64,000 bases of DNA from Salibacter sp031581065 (lineage in GTDB: Bacteria; Bacteroidota; Bacteroidia; Flavobacteriales_G; Salibacteraceae). Shown here piece by piece: positions 32,443-40,408 of the stretch. The notes under the pieces were generated by a model. That model saw only the letters and a list, made by a program, of their open reading frames with translations. It ran no database searches and was not told the DNA's origin. Location of the stretch: assembly GCF_031581065.1 (NCBI RefSeq), contig NZ_JAVLBN010000002.1, forward strand, positions 62,001 to 126,000. The letters run 5' to 3'. Position numbers and translations under genes: made by a program. Every line of letters begins with the position of its first letter. Position 1 is the first letter of the stretch.

Positions 32443-32979
32443 ATGAATAAGAGTGACTGCTTCCAACTCGGATGGGTTGCTAAAAAGCACGGATTTGACG
32501 GAGCAGTTACACTTCATTTAGATACTGATTTTCCTAAAAATTACTCAAAACTGGAATCAGTTTTTGTCGAAATCAACGACAAACTGGTTCCTTTTTTTTT
32601 GGAAGAATATCAACTCTCTAATCGAGGAACAGCGAGAGCAAAATTTGAAGGAATCGATAACCAGGATGATGCAGCAAGCCTCGTTGGTTCACTCCTCTTC
32701 CTCCCTTTGATAATTCTTCCTACTCTAACTGGGAACAAATTTTATTTCCACGAAGTCATTGGTTTCAAGGCTATTGAATCAACAGATCAATCTGTCATTG
32801 GTACTATCGACAATATCATTGAAAGTTTCGGAAATGCAGTGTTTGTGATCAAAAACGATAATCAACAGGAGATCATGATTCCTTGTGTTGACGATTTCAT
32901 CGATAATGTTGATCGAGAAAATAAAACACTAATCCTCAATCCGCCAGATGGACTTCTCGAACTCTATTTGAACGATTAA
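32443..32979 (+). CDS. rimM: Ribosome maturation factor RimM
   Basis: A 178-residue 16S rRNA processing factor that binds S19 and helps mature the 30S head. It has the usual two parts: an N-terminal beta-barrel (LGWVAKKHGFDGAVTLHL at the start) and a C-terminal PRC-barrel (GNKFYFHEVIGFKAIES..., IPCVDDFIDNVDRENKTLI). Family length is 165-185. It sits between rpsP and the methyltransferase gene, without a gap to the next gene (stop at 32979, ATG at 32980), as in the classic rpsP-rimM order. Confidence 0.95.
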   Translation: MNKSDCFQLGWVAKKHGFDGAVTLHLDTDFPKNYSKLESVFVEINDKLVPFFLEEYQLSNRGTARAKFEGIDNQDDAASLVGSLLFLPLIILPTLTGNKFYFHEVIGFKAIESTDQSVIGTIDNIIESFGNAVFVIKNDNQQEIMIPCVDDFIDNVDRENKTLILNPPDGLLELYLND

Positions 32980-33669
32980 ATGTTTCGCTTTAAACAGTTC
33001 AATGTAAAGCAAAACTCCAACACTTTTAAAATTGGGACAGATTCTGTTTTGTTGGGTTCATGGGCCAGTATTGGTCAGAACCGAATTCTTGACGTTGGAA
33101 CAGGAACCGGCATAATATCACTCATGATTGCTCAACGGTTTCCAGATGCTATTATAAGAGGTATAGAAATAGATCCCGAATCAGCTAAATTGGCAAATTA
33201 TAACTTTGCCAACAGCAAATTCTGTAATCGTTTGTCCTGTATTAATGAAGATTTTCTCAAATCTGACTACATGGATGAAATAGATCACATTGTTTCTAAT
33301 CCTCCTTATTTTACAAACAGTACCAAAAGTGAAAAACTATCAATTGCCCGGCATGATGATTTAATGTCTCTGGATGCATTTTTTGAAAAGTCGGCTTCGG
33401 TTCTGACCAAAAAGGGAGACGTGCAAATGATATTACCCATTCAAAGAATTGAAGACTTAATGAGAGCTGGTGGGCAGAGTGGCTTTTCTCTCAGCAGGGT
33501 TACGAAAGTAAAAGACAGGCTAAAGAGCAGCCCTAAACGAATTTTAGCTCGCTTTTCGCTTAATGGAAAGCAAAATCATGATGAGGATGAGTTGATATTG
33601 AAGAATGAAGATGGGAGTTTTCATGATCAATATACGGATCTGACCAACTCGTTTCACCCGTTTTTATAA
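32980..33669 (+). CDS. trmN6: tRNA1(Val) (adenine37-N6)-methyltransferase
   Basis: A 229-residue class I SAM-dependent methyltransferase of the YfiC family. Motif I is DVGTGTGIISLMIAQR (~38-53) and the catalytic N6-adenine motif is SNPPYF (~107). The beginning (FRFKQFNVKQNSNTFKIGTDSVLLGSW) is characteristic of the family. It methylates A37 of tRNA-Val, adding to the A37-modifying enzymes in the window. Three repeat copies occur here (33073, 33399, 33636), the densest gene in the window; they encode Gly-Gln-Asn, Val-Leu-Thr and Asp-Leu-Thr. Confidence 0.9.
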   Translation: MFRFKQFNVKQNSNTFKIGTDSVLLGSWASIGQNRILDVGTGTGIISLMIAQRFPDAIIRGIEIDPESAKLANYNFANSKFCNRLSCINEDFLKSDYMDEIDHIVSNPPYFTNSTKSEKLSIARHDDLMSLDAFFEKSASVLTKKGDVQMILPIQRIEDLMRAGGQSGFSLSRVTKVKDRLKSSPKRILARFSLNGKQNHDEDELILKNEDGSFHDQYTDLTNSFHPFL

Positions 33670-33700
33670 AAAAGGAGAAGGATTGCTCCCTCTCCTATTT
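33668..33700. terminator. Hairpin terminator between convergent genes
   Basis: AGGAGA (33673-33678), loop and TCTCCT (33691-33696), with A-runs on the left and T's on the right, so it can serve both strands. Confidence 0.7.
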
Positions 33701-33704
33701 TTGT

Positions 33705-35051
33705 TTAGCCTTCTTTGTAAGGAACTTCTCTTTCCAGGAATGTAATATCGTACTGTTCAAGCTCTTTAAGAACTGGTGTGTAAACCTTTTTGTCGATAGG
33801 CAGATGAACACCTTTGAGGTCAATCTCTTTATTGAGAATCAATTTTACTGCAATACCTACCGGATACCCTACAGTTTGCGCCATTGCAGTGTATGTTTGA
33901 TCAGCGCCAATTTTCACCATGCTCGATTCCATTTGTTTGCGTTCTCCATCTTTTAGATAGCCAAAGATGTGATGCATGGCAATCATGTCTTTATCATCAG
34001 ACTCTAGTTGCCATTTTGAACTGAGAAGTTTTTGAAGAACCTGAGCTGGTGTGGCATTTTTGATTCCTATTTTTTCATTTTCAAAAATACCCAGCCACTC
34101 AAGTTTATGCATGATATCATCATCGTGATCGATTCGCAAATAGTGCATCAGCTTCAACTCAACAGAGTCGTGCGGATTGTAAGCCAGGAACAAGTTGATG
34201 AATTCACGGTAAGTCATATCCTCAGAATCCTCGATCTGGTAACCATCATCAGTTGCTCCCAATTTCACAAAAACATCCCACGCTCTACAAAAACCAGGTC
34301 TCCTGAAGGTTCCTCTAAATAGTGTAGGAATATCATCGAGTCCGTAAATTTCACGGTACTTCAAAGAGTCGCGGTTCGCATAACCTTCAAAGTTGCCATA
34401 ATTAGGGACTTCGATAATCTCAGTCCTTCTAAATAGTTGATGATACGGAATGTACTTGTATTTTCCTTCCTGGATAAATTTCACAGCTCCACCAGCTCCG
34501 GCAAGCACAACATTTCTCGGATTCCACGTGAATTTATAATTCCATGGATTGTTATCACTCTCAGGTGCTACGAGTCCGCCAGTGAAGGATTCAAACTGAA
34601 CCATTTCACCGCCATCTTCTCTAATCTCATCAATCACTTTCATTGCAGACATATGATCGATACCGGGATCTACTCCAATTTCATTCATGATCAATACGCC
34701 AGCTTTTTCAGCTTCATCGTTCAGCTCTCTCATTTCCTCAGAAATGTAACTGGCTGTCACCATATTTTTTTTCAGTGCTACACAATCCTTAGCAACTTTT
34801 GTGTGCATATATGCCGGTAGCATACTCACGACAATATCAGCCTCGCTGATCATTGAAACGCGCTGTATGTCGTTTTCAATATTGAGCTCAGCAGCTTCAG
34901 CATTAGGGTGGTCCCCTACTTTATCTTTGGCCATGCCCATGTCAATATCAACAAGTTTCACGAACCAATCCTGTTCTTTGGCGTTATCAAGTAAGTACTT
35001 AATGAGCGAAGAAGTAGACCTTCCAGCCCCTATGACTAAAATATTACGCAT
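33705..35051 (-). CDS. Saccharopine dehydrogenase-like oxidoreductase
   Basis: A 448-residue NAD(P)-dependent enzyme. The N-terminal Rossmann fold has VIGAGRSTSSLIKYL, then DIVVSMLPAYMHTKVAKDC and MNEIGVDPGIDHMSAM, typical of saccharopine dehydrogenase (LYS9-like, glutamate-forming). The C-terminal domain has TGGLVAPESDNNPWNYKFTW. In Bacteroidota these enzymes may act in lysine degradation or an unrelated amino-acid pathway; no partner lysine-ketoglutarate reductase is adjacent. Transcribed alone, divergent from the DUF4476 gene. Confidence 0.88.
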   Translation of the reverse strand: MRNILVIGAGRSTSSLIKYLLDNAKEQDWFVKLVDIDMGMAKDKVGDHPNAEAAELNIENDIQRVSMISEADIVVSMLPAYMHTKVAKDCVALKKNMVTASYISEEMRELNDEAEKAGVLIMNEIGVDPGIDHMSAMKVIDEIREDGGEMVQFESFTGGLVAPESDNNPWNYKFTWNPRNVVLAGAGGAVKFIQEGKYKYIPYHQLFRRTEIIEVPNYGNFEGYANRDSLKYREIYGLDDIPTLFRGTFRRPGFCRAWDVFVKLGATDDGYQIEDSEDMTYREFINLFLAYNPHDSVELKLMHYLRIDHDDDIMHKLEWLGIFENEKIGIKNATPAQVLQKLLSSKWQLESDDKDMIAMHHIFGYLKDGERKQMESSMVKIGADQTYTAMAQTVGYPVGIAVKLILNKEIDLKGVHLPIDKKVYTPVLKELEQYDITFLEREVPYKEG

Positions 35052-35113
35052 ATTTATGTTTTAATTTTTACTATTCGTTCTCAACAAAGCAAACAACTTA
35101 AATATAAATTTTA

Positions 35114-35827
35114 ATGAATCGCCTTTATAAATTATCAACAACGTTAATAACCCTTCTTTTTTGGGTAATGGTTGGAATCGCACAACCGACAGCTATTACG
35201 GTACAATCAGATATCGAGCACCCCCTTTATCTTTACCTCAATGGCGAGCAAATCAATAAGATACCCATATCAAAAGTGGAGGCACACGATTTGGTTCTGA
35301 CCGATTATCAAATGAAGATTGAATTCAGAGATATCACTCAACCTATATTAAACGAAACTGTAAAACCTAAACCGGGCAAAAGCAATATATATAAGGTGAA
35401 AGTTGATACGTTAAAAGGTCAACACCAACTAGAGCTTTATGAAACACTCAAACCTTCTGATGTGAATGAATTTAGTGAGCGTTATTATCACATGCCAAAT
35501 TATGACGGAAAGCTTGGCTGTGCCTGGCCTGTTGACGAAAGTGAACATGAGAATTTACTAAACAATCTAAAGGCTCAGGAAATTGAAGCTCCCATGATTT
35601 TCAAAATAAGATCTTTTGTTTCATCAAGATGCTTAACAGTAGATCAATTTAAACCAATTTTAGTTTTGGTTAAGGATGAACATGAAAAGGAAGAATTAGC
35701 CAAGTTCGCATACAGTTACCTCTATGATCGTGAGAATTTTAGCGAGCTCTTTTCAGCGTTCCAGTATCCACAAACAGTTGCTGATATTGAACGATATATT
35801 CAAGAAAATACCGGTAAACGATTATAA
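35114..35827 (+). CDS. Exported DUF4476 domain protein
   Basis: A 237-residue secreted protein with a signal peptide (~1-23, ending VGIAQ). A beta-rich N-terminal part follows (~25-115; HPLYLYLNGEQINKIP). The C-terminal DUF4476 domain (~140-232) has repeated aromatic and acidic residues (KIRSFVSSRCLTVDQFKPIL, FAYSYLYDRENF). DUF4476 is common in Bacteroidota and of unknown role. A repeat copy at 35293 encodes Val-Leu-Thr. It may be terminated by the hairpin at 35910. Confidence 0.8.
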   Translation: MNRLYKLSTTLITLLFWVMVGIAQPTAITVQSDIEHPLYLYLNGEQINKIPISKVEAHDLVLTDYQMKIEFRDITQPILNETVKPKPGKSNIYKVKVDTLKGQHQLELYETLKPSDVNEFSERYYHMPNYDGKLGCAWPVDESEHENLLNNLKAQEIEAPMIFKIRSFVSSRCLTVDQFKPILVLVKDEHEKEELAKFAYSYLYDRENFSELFSAFQYPQTVADIERYIQENTGKRL

Positions 35828-35887
35828 AATTGTTAATAACTGTTGATAAAAGAGTTTTGATATAAAGAGGTTCTTTTCAATAATACT

Positions 35888-35932
35888 TACCTTTGTTTTT
35901 AACGAAAATGGCTGCCTAAAAGCAGCCTTTTT
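35888..35932 (+). promoter_or_regulatory. -7 element followed at once by an intrinsic terminator
   Basis: TACCTTTG (35888-35895) matches TAnnTTTG. Only 14 bases later a perfect hairpin begins: GGCTGC (35910-35915), loop CTAAAA, GCAGCC (35922-35927), TTTTT. An ATG-GCT-GCC-TAA triplet series overlaps the hairpin. The hairpin may simply end the DUF4476 transcript; attenuation of the next gene is the alternative. Confidence 0.5.
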
Positions 35933-35941
35933 AATTGGGTT

Positions 35942-36349
35942 ATGCATTCAAAAACGCTCATAATAGCTGCCGGAGTATCTGGAGCTGTTGCCATATCACT
36001 TGGCGCAATGGGAGCACACGCTCTCAGTGAATCACTGACGCCAAAAAACCTGGATAGTTTTACAACCGGTAATGATTATCACATATATCACTCAATTGGT
36101 TTTTTAGCCTTGACTGGACTTAGAGGTAAAATGGGTGACGGGGCAATCAAAACAGTTTTTTGGTTTTGGCTTGTCGGTACAATCTTATTCAGTGGCTCTA
36201 TTTATTTGCTTTCTATAAGGAATTTAGTCGATACTCCTGAGCTGGCTATGTTGGGACCAATAACGCCAATTGGTGGAGTCTCACTTATCATTGGCTGGGC
36301 ATATTTAATTATTGCTCCCATGAGAGGGAAAAAGAAATCAAAGAATTAA
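35942..36349 (+). CDS. DUF423 family membrane protein
   Basis: A 135-residue inner-membrane protein with four helices. The DUF423 pattern is clear: GAMGAHAL near residue 22 and YHIYHSIGFLALTG near 45, followed by GGVSLIIGWAYL near the C-terminus. The family (YwdK-like) is widespread and uncharacterised. The start codon is 10 bases after the T-run of the preceding terminator, so expression either depends on read-through or on a promoter that I do not see. Confidence 0.88.
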   Translation: MHSKTLIIAAGVSGAVAISLGAMGAHALSESLTPKNLDSFTTGNDYHIYHSIGFLALTGLRGKMGDGAIKTVFWFWLVGTILFSGSIYLLSIRNLVDTPELAMLGPITPIGGVSLIIGWAYLIIAPMRGKKKSKN

Positions 36350-36427
36350 TCGTGTTTACAAACTCAAATAAAATACAGTGGTTTGTACAACGAAAATTAA
36401 TACAATCGCAATCATCAAATATCAATT

Positions 36428-38041
36428 ATGGCTGAAAAAGGACTGAAAGCAGAAAATGCTACAGTAGAATCACTCGGAATCAAAGGAGCAAATGCTCACT
36501 GGAATTTAACATCTGAGGAACTGGCAACTATTTCCATCGACAAAGGGATGGCCACTAAAACAAGTACTGGCGCTATCACTGTTGATACAGGAAAGTTTAC
36601 CGGTCGTTCACCTAAAGATCGTTTTATTGTTAAAGACGATATTACGAAAGACGCTATTTGGTGGGGAGACATCAACATCCCTTTCGAATCTGACAAGTTT
36701 GACAAGCTTTACGATAAAGTAGTTAATTACCTGAGCGACAAAGAAATTTACGTTCGAGACAGTTATGTTTGTGACCACCCTGATTACAGAATGGATCTCA
36801 GAGTTGTAACGGAATACCCGTGGTCAAACATGTTTGCGCACAACATGTTCCTCCGCCCCAGTGAAGATGAAATTAAATCGTTTGATCCGGAATGGAGTGT
36901 TGTATGTGCACCCGGTTTTTATGCTAATCCAGATGAAGATGGAACGCGTCAGGAAAATTTTGCTATCCTCAACTTCAAGCGTAAAATTGCGCTTATCGGA
37001 GGAACAGGCTACACTGGCGAAATCAAAAAAGGAATCTTCAGCGCCCTCAACTTCATCCTTCCACACCAAAAGAATACGCTCTCTATGCACTGTTCAGCAA
37101 ATGTTGGACAACAAGGAGACACCGCAATTTTCTTTGGCCTTTCAGGGACAGGAAAAACAACACTTTCGGCTGATCCTAACCGCCAGTTAATTGGTGATGA
37201 TGAGCACGGATGGAGTGAAGACAACACCGTTTTCAATTTTGAAGGTGGCTGCTACGCCAAAACAATCGACCTCTCTGCTGAGAACGAACCTGACATTTGG
37301 AATGCGATCAAACCCGGTGCCCTGTTAGAAAATGTTCGTTTTAAAGGAGAGACTAATGAAGTTGATTTTTCTGACAGCACGGTTACTGAAAACACACGTG
37401 TTTCATACCCGATCTATCACATCAACAATATTCAACAACCATCTCGTGGTCAGAACCCAAAGAACATTTTCTTCTTAACCTGTGATGCATTTGGTGTACT
37501 TCCTCCAATATCAAAACTCACTCCGGGTCAGGCTGCTTTCCATTTCATCTCTGGATATACTGCAAAAGTTGCCGGAACTGAAGCTGGTATTACTGAACCA
37601 CAAACAACCTTCTCAGCTTGTTTTGGCGCGCCATTCATGCCGCTACACCCAACTGTGTATGCTGAAATGCTCAGTAAAAAAATGAAAGATGCGGGAGTGA
37701 ACGTATGGCTCGTGAATACCGGCTGGAGCGGTGGTGAATACGGAACTGGTTCCAGAATCAAGCTCAAATATACACGCGGAATGATAACAGCCGCATTAAA
37801 CGGTGAGCTCGAAGATGTTGACTACAAAGAACATCCCGTTTTTGGATTGAAGTATCCAATAGAGTCTCCCGGTGTGCCTAAAGAAGTATTGGATGCTCGT
37901 GAAACATGGGAAGATAAAGATGCTTACGACAAAAAAGCCAATAACCTGGCTCAAAAATTCGTGAACAACTTTGAGAAATTCTCTGATTACGCTAATGCTG
38001 AAATCATGGCAGGAGCTCCTAAAGTGAATGAAAACGCTTAA
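36428..38041 (+). CDS. pckA: Phosphoenolpyruvate carboxykinase (ATP)
   Basis: Gluconeogenic enzyme that converts oxaloacetate and ATP to phosphoenolpyruvate, CO2 and ADP. It has 537 residues, the usual length. Signatures are FTGRSPKDRF (~56), the P-loop FFGLSGTGKTTLSADPNR (~235-252), IGDDEHGW and the ENTRVSYPI adenine/PEP region (~322). Cytoplasmic. Its position next to no other gluconeogenic gene is normal. A strong terminator follows. A repeat copy at 37448 encodes Gly-Gln-Asn. Confidence 0.96.
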   Translation: MAEKGLKAENATVESLGIKGANAHWNLTSEELATISIDKGMATKTSTGAITVDTGKFTGRSPKDRFIVKDDITKDAIWWGDINIPFESDKFDKLYDKVVNYLSDKEIYVRDSYVCDHPDYRMDLRVVTEYPWSNMFAHNMFLRPSEDEIKSFDPEWSVVCAPGFYANPDEDGTRQENFAILNFKRKIALIGGTGYTGEIKKGIFSALNFILPHQKNTLSMHCSANVGQQGDTAIFFGLSGTGKTTLSADPNRQLIGDDEHGWSEDNTVFNFEGGCYAKTIDLSAENEPDIWNAIKPGALLENVRFKGETNEVDFSDSTVTENTRVSYPIYHINNIQQPSRGQNPKNIFFLTCDAFGVLPPISKLTPGQAAFHFISGYTAKVAGTEAGITEPQTTFSACFGAPFMPLHPTVYAEMLSKKMKDAGVNVWLVNTGWSGGEYGTGSRIKLKYTRGMITAALNGELEDVDYKEHPVFGLKYPIESPGVPKEVLDARETWEDKDAYDKKANNLAQKFVNNFEKFSDYANAEIMAGAPKVNENA

Positions 38042-38064
38042 CAATTTTCATTTTATATAAAGTT

Positions 38065-38094
38065 AAGGGGCTGCTCATGAGTAGCCCCTTTTTT
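38065..38094 (+). terminator. pckA terminator
   Basis: AAGGGGCT (38065-38072), inner loop with CTCATGAG and AGCCCCTT (38083-38090), then a T-run. Confidence 0.85.
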
Positions 38095-38119
38095 GTTACT
38101 TCGTACCAAAGTTTAAATC

Positions 38120-38821
38120 ATGCGTTTATTCTTTTCTCAAAATATAAAAGATGATCACGGTTTCCTCTCCCCAGAGGACAGCAGACATGTGGTTAAATCA
38201 CTCAGAATGAAAGCGGGTGATAAAATCGACATCACTGATGGAAAAGGATTCTGTTACTCAGCCCAAATTGAAGACGCCAATTTCAGAAAATGTACGTTTA
38301 CTGTTCTAGGATCTGACCAAAAAGAAAAAACCTGGAATTTTCACCTTCACATGGCTGTCTCTCCAACTAAAAACATCGATCGTTTTGAGTGGTTTTTAGA
38401 GAAAGCTACAGAAATGGGAATCGATGAAATCACCCCTATTTTGACTGACAACAGCGAGCGAAAGCGCATCAAAATGGATCGCTGTGAGAGAATACTGCAA
38501 TCTGCCATGAAGCAATCTCACAAATTCACCCTACCTACAATCAATGAACTACAAACGTTTTCAAACTTTATTGAAAACACAGCACAGGAGCAAAACAAAT
38601 ATATTGCACATTGTTATGAGGGTGAAAAAACCGATGTCAAAAACATCAAAACCCCTGATCGGTTAACAATCGTGATTGGACCAGAAGGAGATTTCACACA
38701 GGAGGAAGTCAGTTTGGCTCAAAATGCTAACTTTACGCCTCTGAGTTTAGGCGGCTCTCGTTTGAGAACAGAGACTGCAGCCGTCTTCGCCTGTAATGCT
38801 GCACACATAAATGCCAAATGA
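38120..38821 (+). CDS. rsmE: 16S rRNA (uracil1498-N3)-methyltransferase
   Basis: SPOUT-class methyltransferase (233 residues) that methylates U1498 in the 30S decoding region. The N-terminal PUA-like part (SPEDSRHVVKSLRMKAGD) precedes the knotted SAM-binding domain with KNIDRFEWFLEKATEMGI, IVIGPEGDFTQEE and LGGSRLRTETAA, all family hallmarks. The stop overlaps the next ATG by 4 bases, so rsmE, the DUF4159 gene and the channel gene form one operon. A repeat copy at 38309 encodes Gly-Ser-Asp. Confidence 0.94.
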   Translation: MRLFFSQNIKDDHGFLSPEDSRHVVKSLRMKAGDKIDITDGKGFCYSAQIEDANFRKCTFTVLGSDQKEKTWNFHLHMAVSPTKNIDRFEWFLEKATEMGIDEITPILTDNSERKRIKMDRCERILQSAMKQSHKFTLPTINELQTFSNFIENTAQEQNKYIAHCYEGEKTDVKNIKTPDRLTIVIGPEGDFTQEEVSLAQNANFTPLSLGGSRLRTETAAVFACNAAHINAK

Positions 38822-39504
38822 ATATGAGAAAAATCTTTTTGGGCCTACTCTTTTTATTAGCTGTACTTTACGGTCAGAGCCAATCCTTCCAAATTGCTGT
38901 AGCCAAGTACCGTGGAGGAGGCGACTGGTATGCCAATCTCAAAACATCACTGCCAAACCTCATCGAATTTACCAATCGGGAATTGGATCTGACCATTGAT
39001 CCTGAGCAGGCTATTGTTGAAGTAGGAAGTCCAAAAATATTTGAATATCCATTCGTTCACATGACCGGTCACGGAAACATCATCCTCAACAGCCAGGAAG
39101 CCAATAACCTCAGGAATTATATGCTGGGTGGCGGCTTTTTACACATCGATGATAATTACGGAATGGATCCTTACATAAGGAGAGAAATCAAAAAGGTTTT
39201 TCCGGAAAAAGAGTTCGTTCCATTACCTGCCTCCCACCCGATTTATCATCAACATTTTGAATTGACTGAGGGCGTTCCAAAAGTCCACGAACACGAGGGC
39301 AAACCGCCACAGGCTTTTGGTATTTTCCACGAGGGAAGACTCGTTTGCTATTACACTTTTGAATCTGACCTGGGTGATGGCTGGGAAAACCCAACAGTCC
39401 ACAACGATCCGCCACAAGTTCACAGGGAAGCCCTTAAAATGGGAGCGAATATTTTACAATTCGCATTTTTAAACGTTACTAACGATGAGCAGCAGGAGCA
39501 GTAG
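38818..39504 (+). CDS. Exported DUF4159 protein
   Basis: A 228-residue protein with a signal peptide (~1-20, ending LYGQS). DUF4159 follows, with a class I glutamine amidotransferase-like (flavodoxin-type) fold: KYRGGGDWYANLKTSLPNL, YPFVHMTGHGNI, GGGFLHIDDNYGMD and HPIYHQHFEL. No canonical catalytic Cys is evident, so it is probably a binding rather than an enzymatic domain. The ATG at 38824 is an alternative start. Two repeat copies occur: 38872 in the signal peptide (Gly-Gln-Ser) and 38995 (Asp-Leu-Thr). It overlaps the next gene by 20 bases. Confidence 0.85.
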   Translation: MNMRKIFLGLLFLLAVLYGQSQSFQIAVAKYRGGGDWYANLKTSLPNLIEFTNRELDLTIDPEQAIVEVGSPKIFEYPFVHMTGHGNIILNSQEANNLRNYMLGGGFLHIDDNYGMDPYIRREIKKVFPEKEFVPLPASHPIYHQHFELTEGVPKVHEHEGKPPQAFGIFHEGRLVCYYTFESDLGDGWENPTVHNDPPQVHREALKMGANILQFAFLNVTNDEQQEQ

Positions 39505-40342
39505 ATACAAACCCAAAAGCGGTTGGCGTAGAAGATGGTTTACTGTTATTTATGAAGCAGATACTCCTGGTGGTAAGCTATTTGATATTATTCTGCTTAT
39601 CGCTATTTTATTCAGCGTCCTCACCGTTATGTTGGAAACGGTTAGTTACATTAAAATTGAATACGGATCTACCTTATTAATGATTGAGTGGATTCTAACA
39701 GGACTTTTCACAATAGAATATATTCTCAGGTTAATCATCACAAGCAAGCCAGGCAAATACGCTATCAGTTTCATGGGAGTGATTGATTTGTTGGCTATTA
39801 TTCCCACTTACATTGCATTCTTTTTTGCAGGATCCTCTTACCTTATCACGATCAGAGCCTTACGACTCATCAGGGTTTTTAGAATTCTCAAACTAACCCG
39901 TTTCATAGGCGAAGCTGAAACTCTATCAAAAGCATTAAAAAACAGCAGGTTTAAAATTACCGTTTTCATGGTAACTGTGACTTCAATAGTAACCATTATC
40001 GGTACGGTGCTCTACATGGTTGAAGGTCCTGAACACGGCTTTAACAGCATCCCAAAAAGTATCTACTGGGCAATTGTGACGTTAACAACAGTTGGTTATG
40101 GCGATATTTCTCCACAAACAGCTATGGGGCAATTTATCGCATCATTTGTGATGATACTTGGTTATGCAATTATCGCTGTACCAACCGGAATTGTATCGGT
40201 TGAAATGAATAAAGCGCAAAAAGAAAAAGACTATAAAACCTGTCCCAAGTGTTTATATTCCTATACTCCTAAAGATGCTCATTTTTGCCCTGAATGCGGA
40301 GTAAATATCGATGAATTCAACGAGGCTGAGGGTTCTGAATAG
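39485..40342 (+). CDS. Voltage-gated potassium channel-like ion transporter with C-terminal zinc ribbon
   Basis: A 285-residue six-helix channel. The S4 voltage-sensor is TIRALRLIRVFRILKLTRF (~123-141), with regularly spaced Arg/Lys, and the pore selectivity filter is TTVGYGD (~201-207). The C-terminal tail is unusual: two CPxC pairs (CPKC at ~253 and CPEC at ~270) form a small zinc-ribbon. The start overlaps the DUF4159 gene by 20 bases. Potassium selectivity follows from the filter; gating by the tail is inference. Confidence 0.9.
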   Translation: MSSRSSRYKPKSGWRRRWFTVIYEADTPGGKLFDIILLIAILFSVLTVMLETVSYIKIEYGSTLLMIEWILTGLFTIEYILRLIITSKPGKYAISFMGVIDLLAIIPTYIAFFFAGSSYLITIRALRLIRVFRILKLTRFIGEAETLSKALKNSRFKITVFMVTVTSIVTIIGTVLYMVEGPEHGFNSIPKSIYWAIVTLTTVGYGDISPQTAMGQFIASFVMILGYAIIAVPTGIVSVEMNKAQKEKDYKTCPKCLYSYTPKDAHFCPECGVNIDEFNEAEGSE

Positions 40343-40345
40343 GCA

Positions 40346-40377
40346 TAAAAAAACCCGATCGAAATAATCGACCGGGT
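40346..40377. terminator. Hairpin between the channel gene and lpdA
   Basis: ACCCgaTCGA, loop and TCGAccGGGT lie behind an A-run that becomes a U-run for the minus-strand lpdA transcript. Confidence 0.6.
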
Positions 40378-40408
40378 AATGCTATGACTAAATAATGATG
40401 AATTCTTA

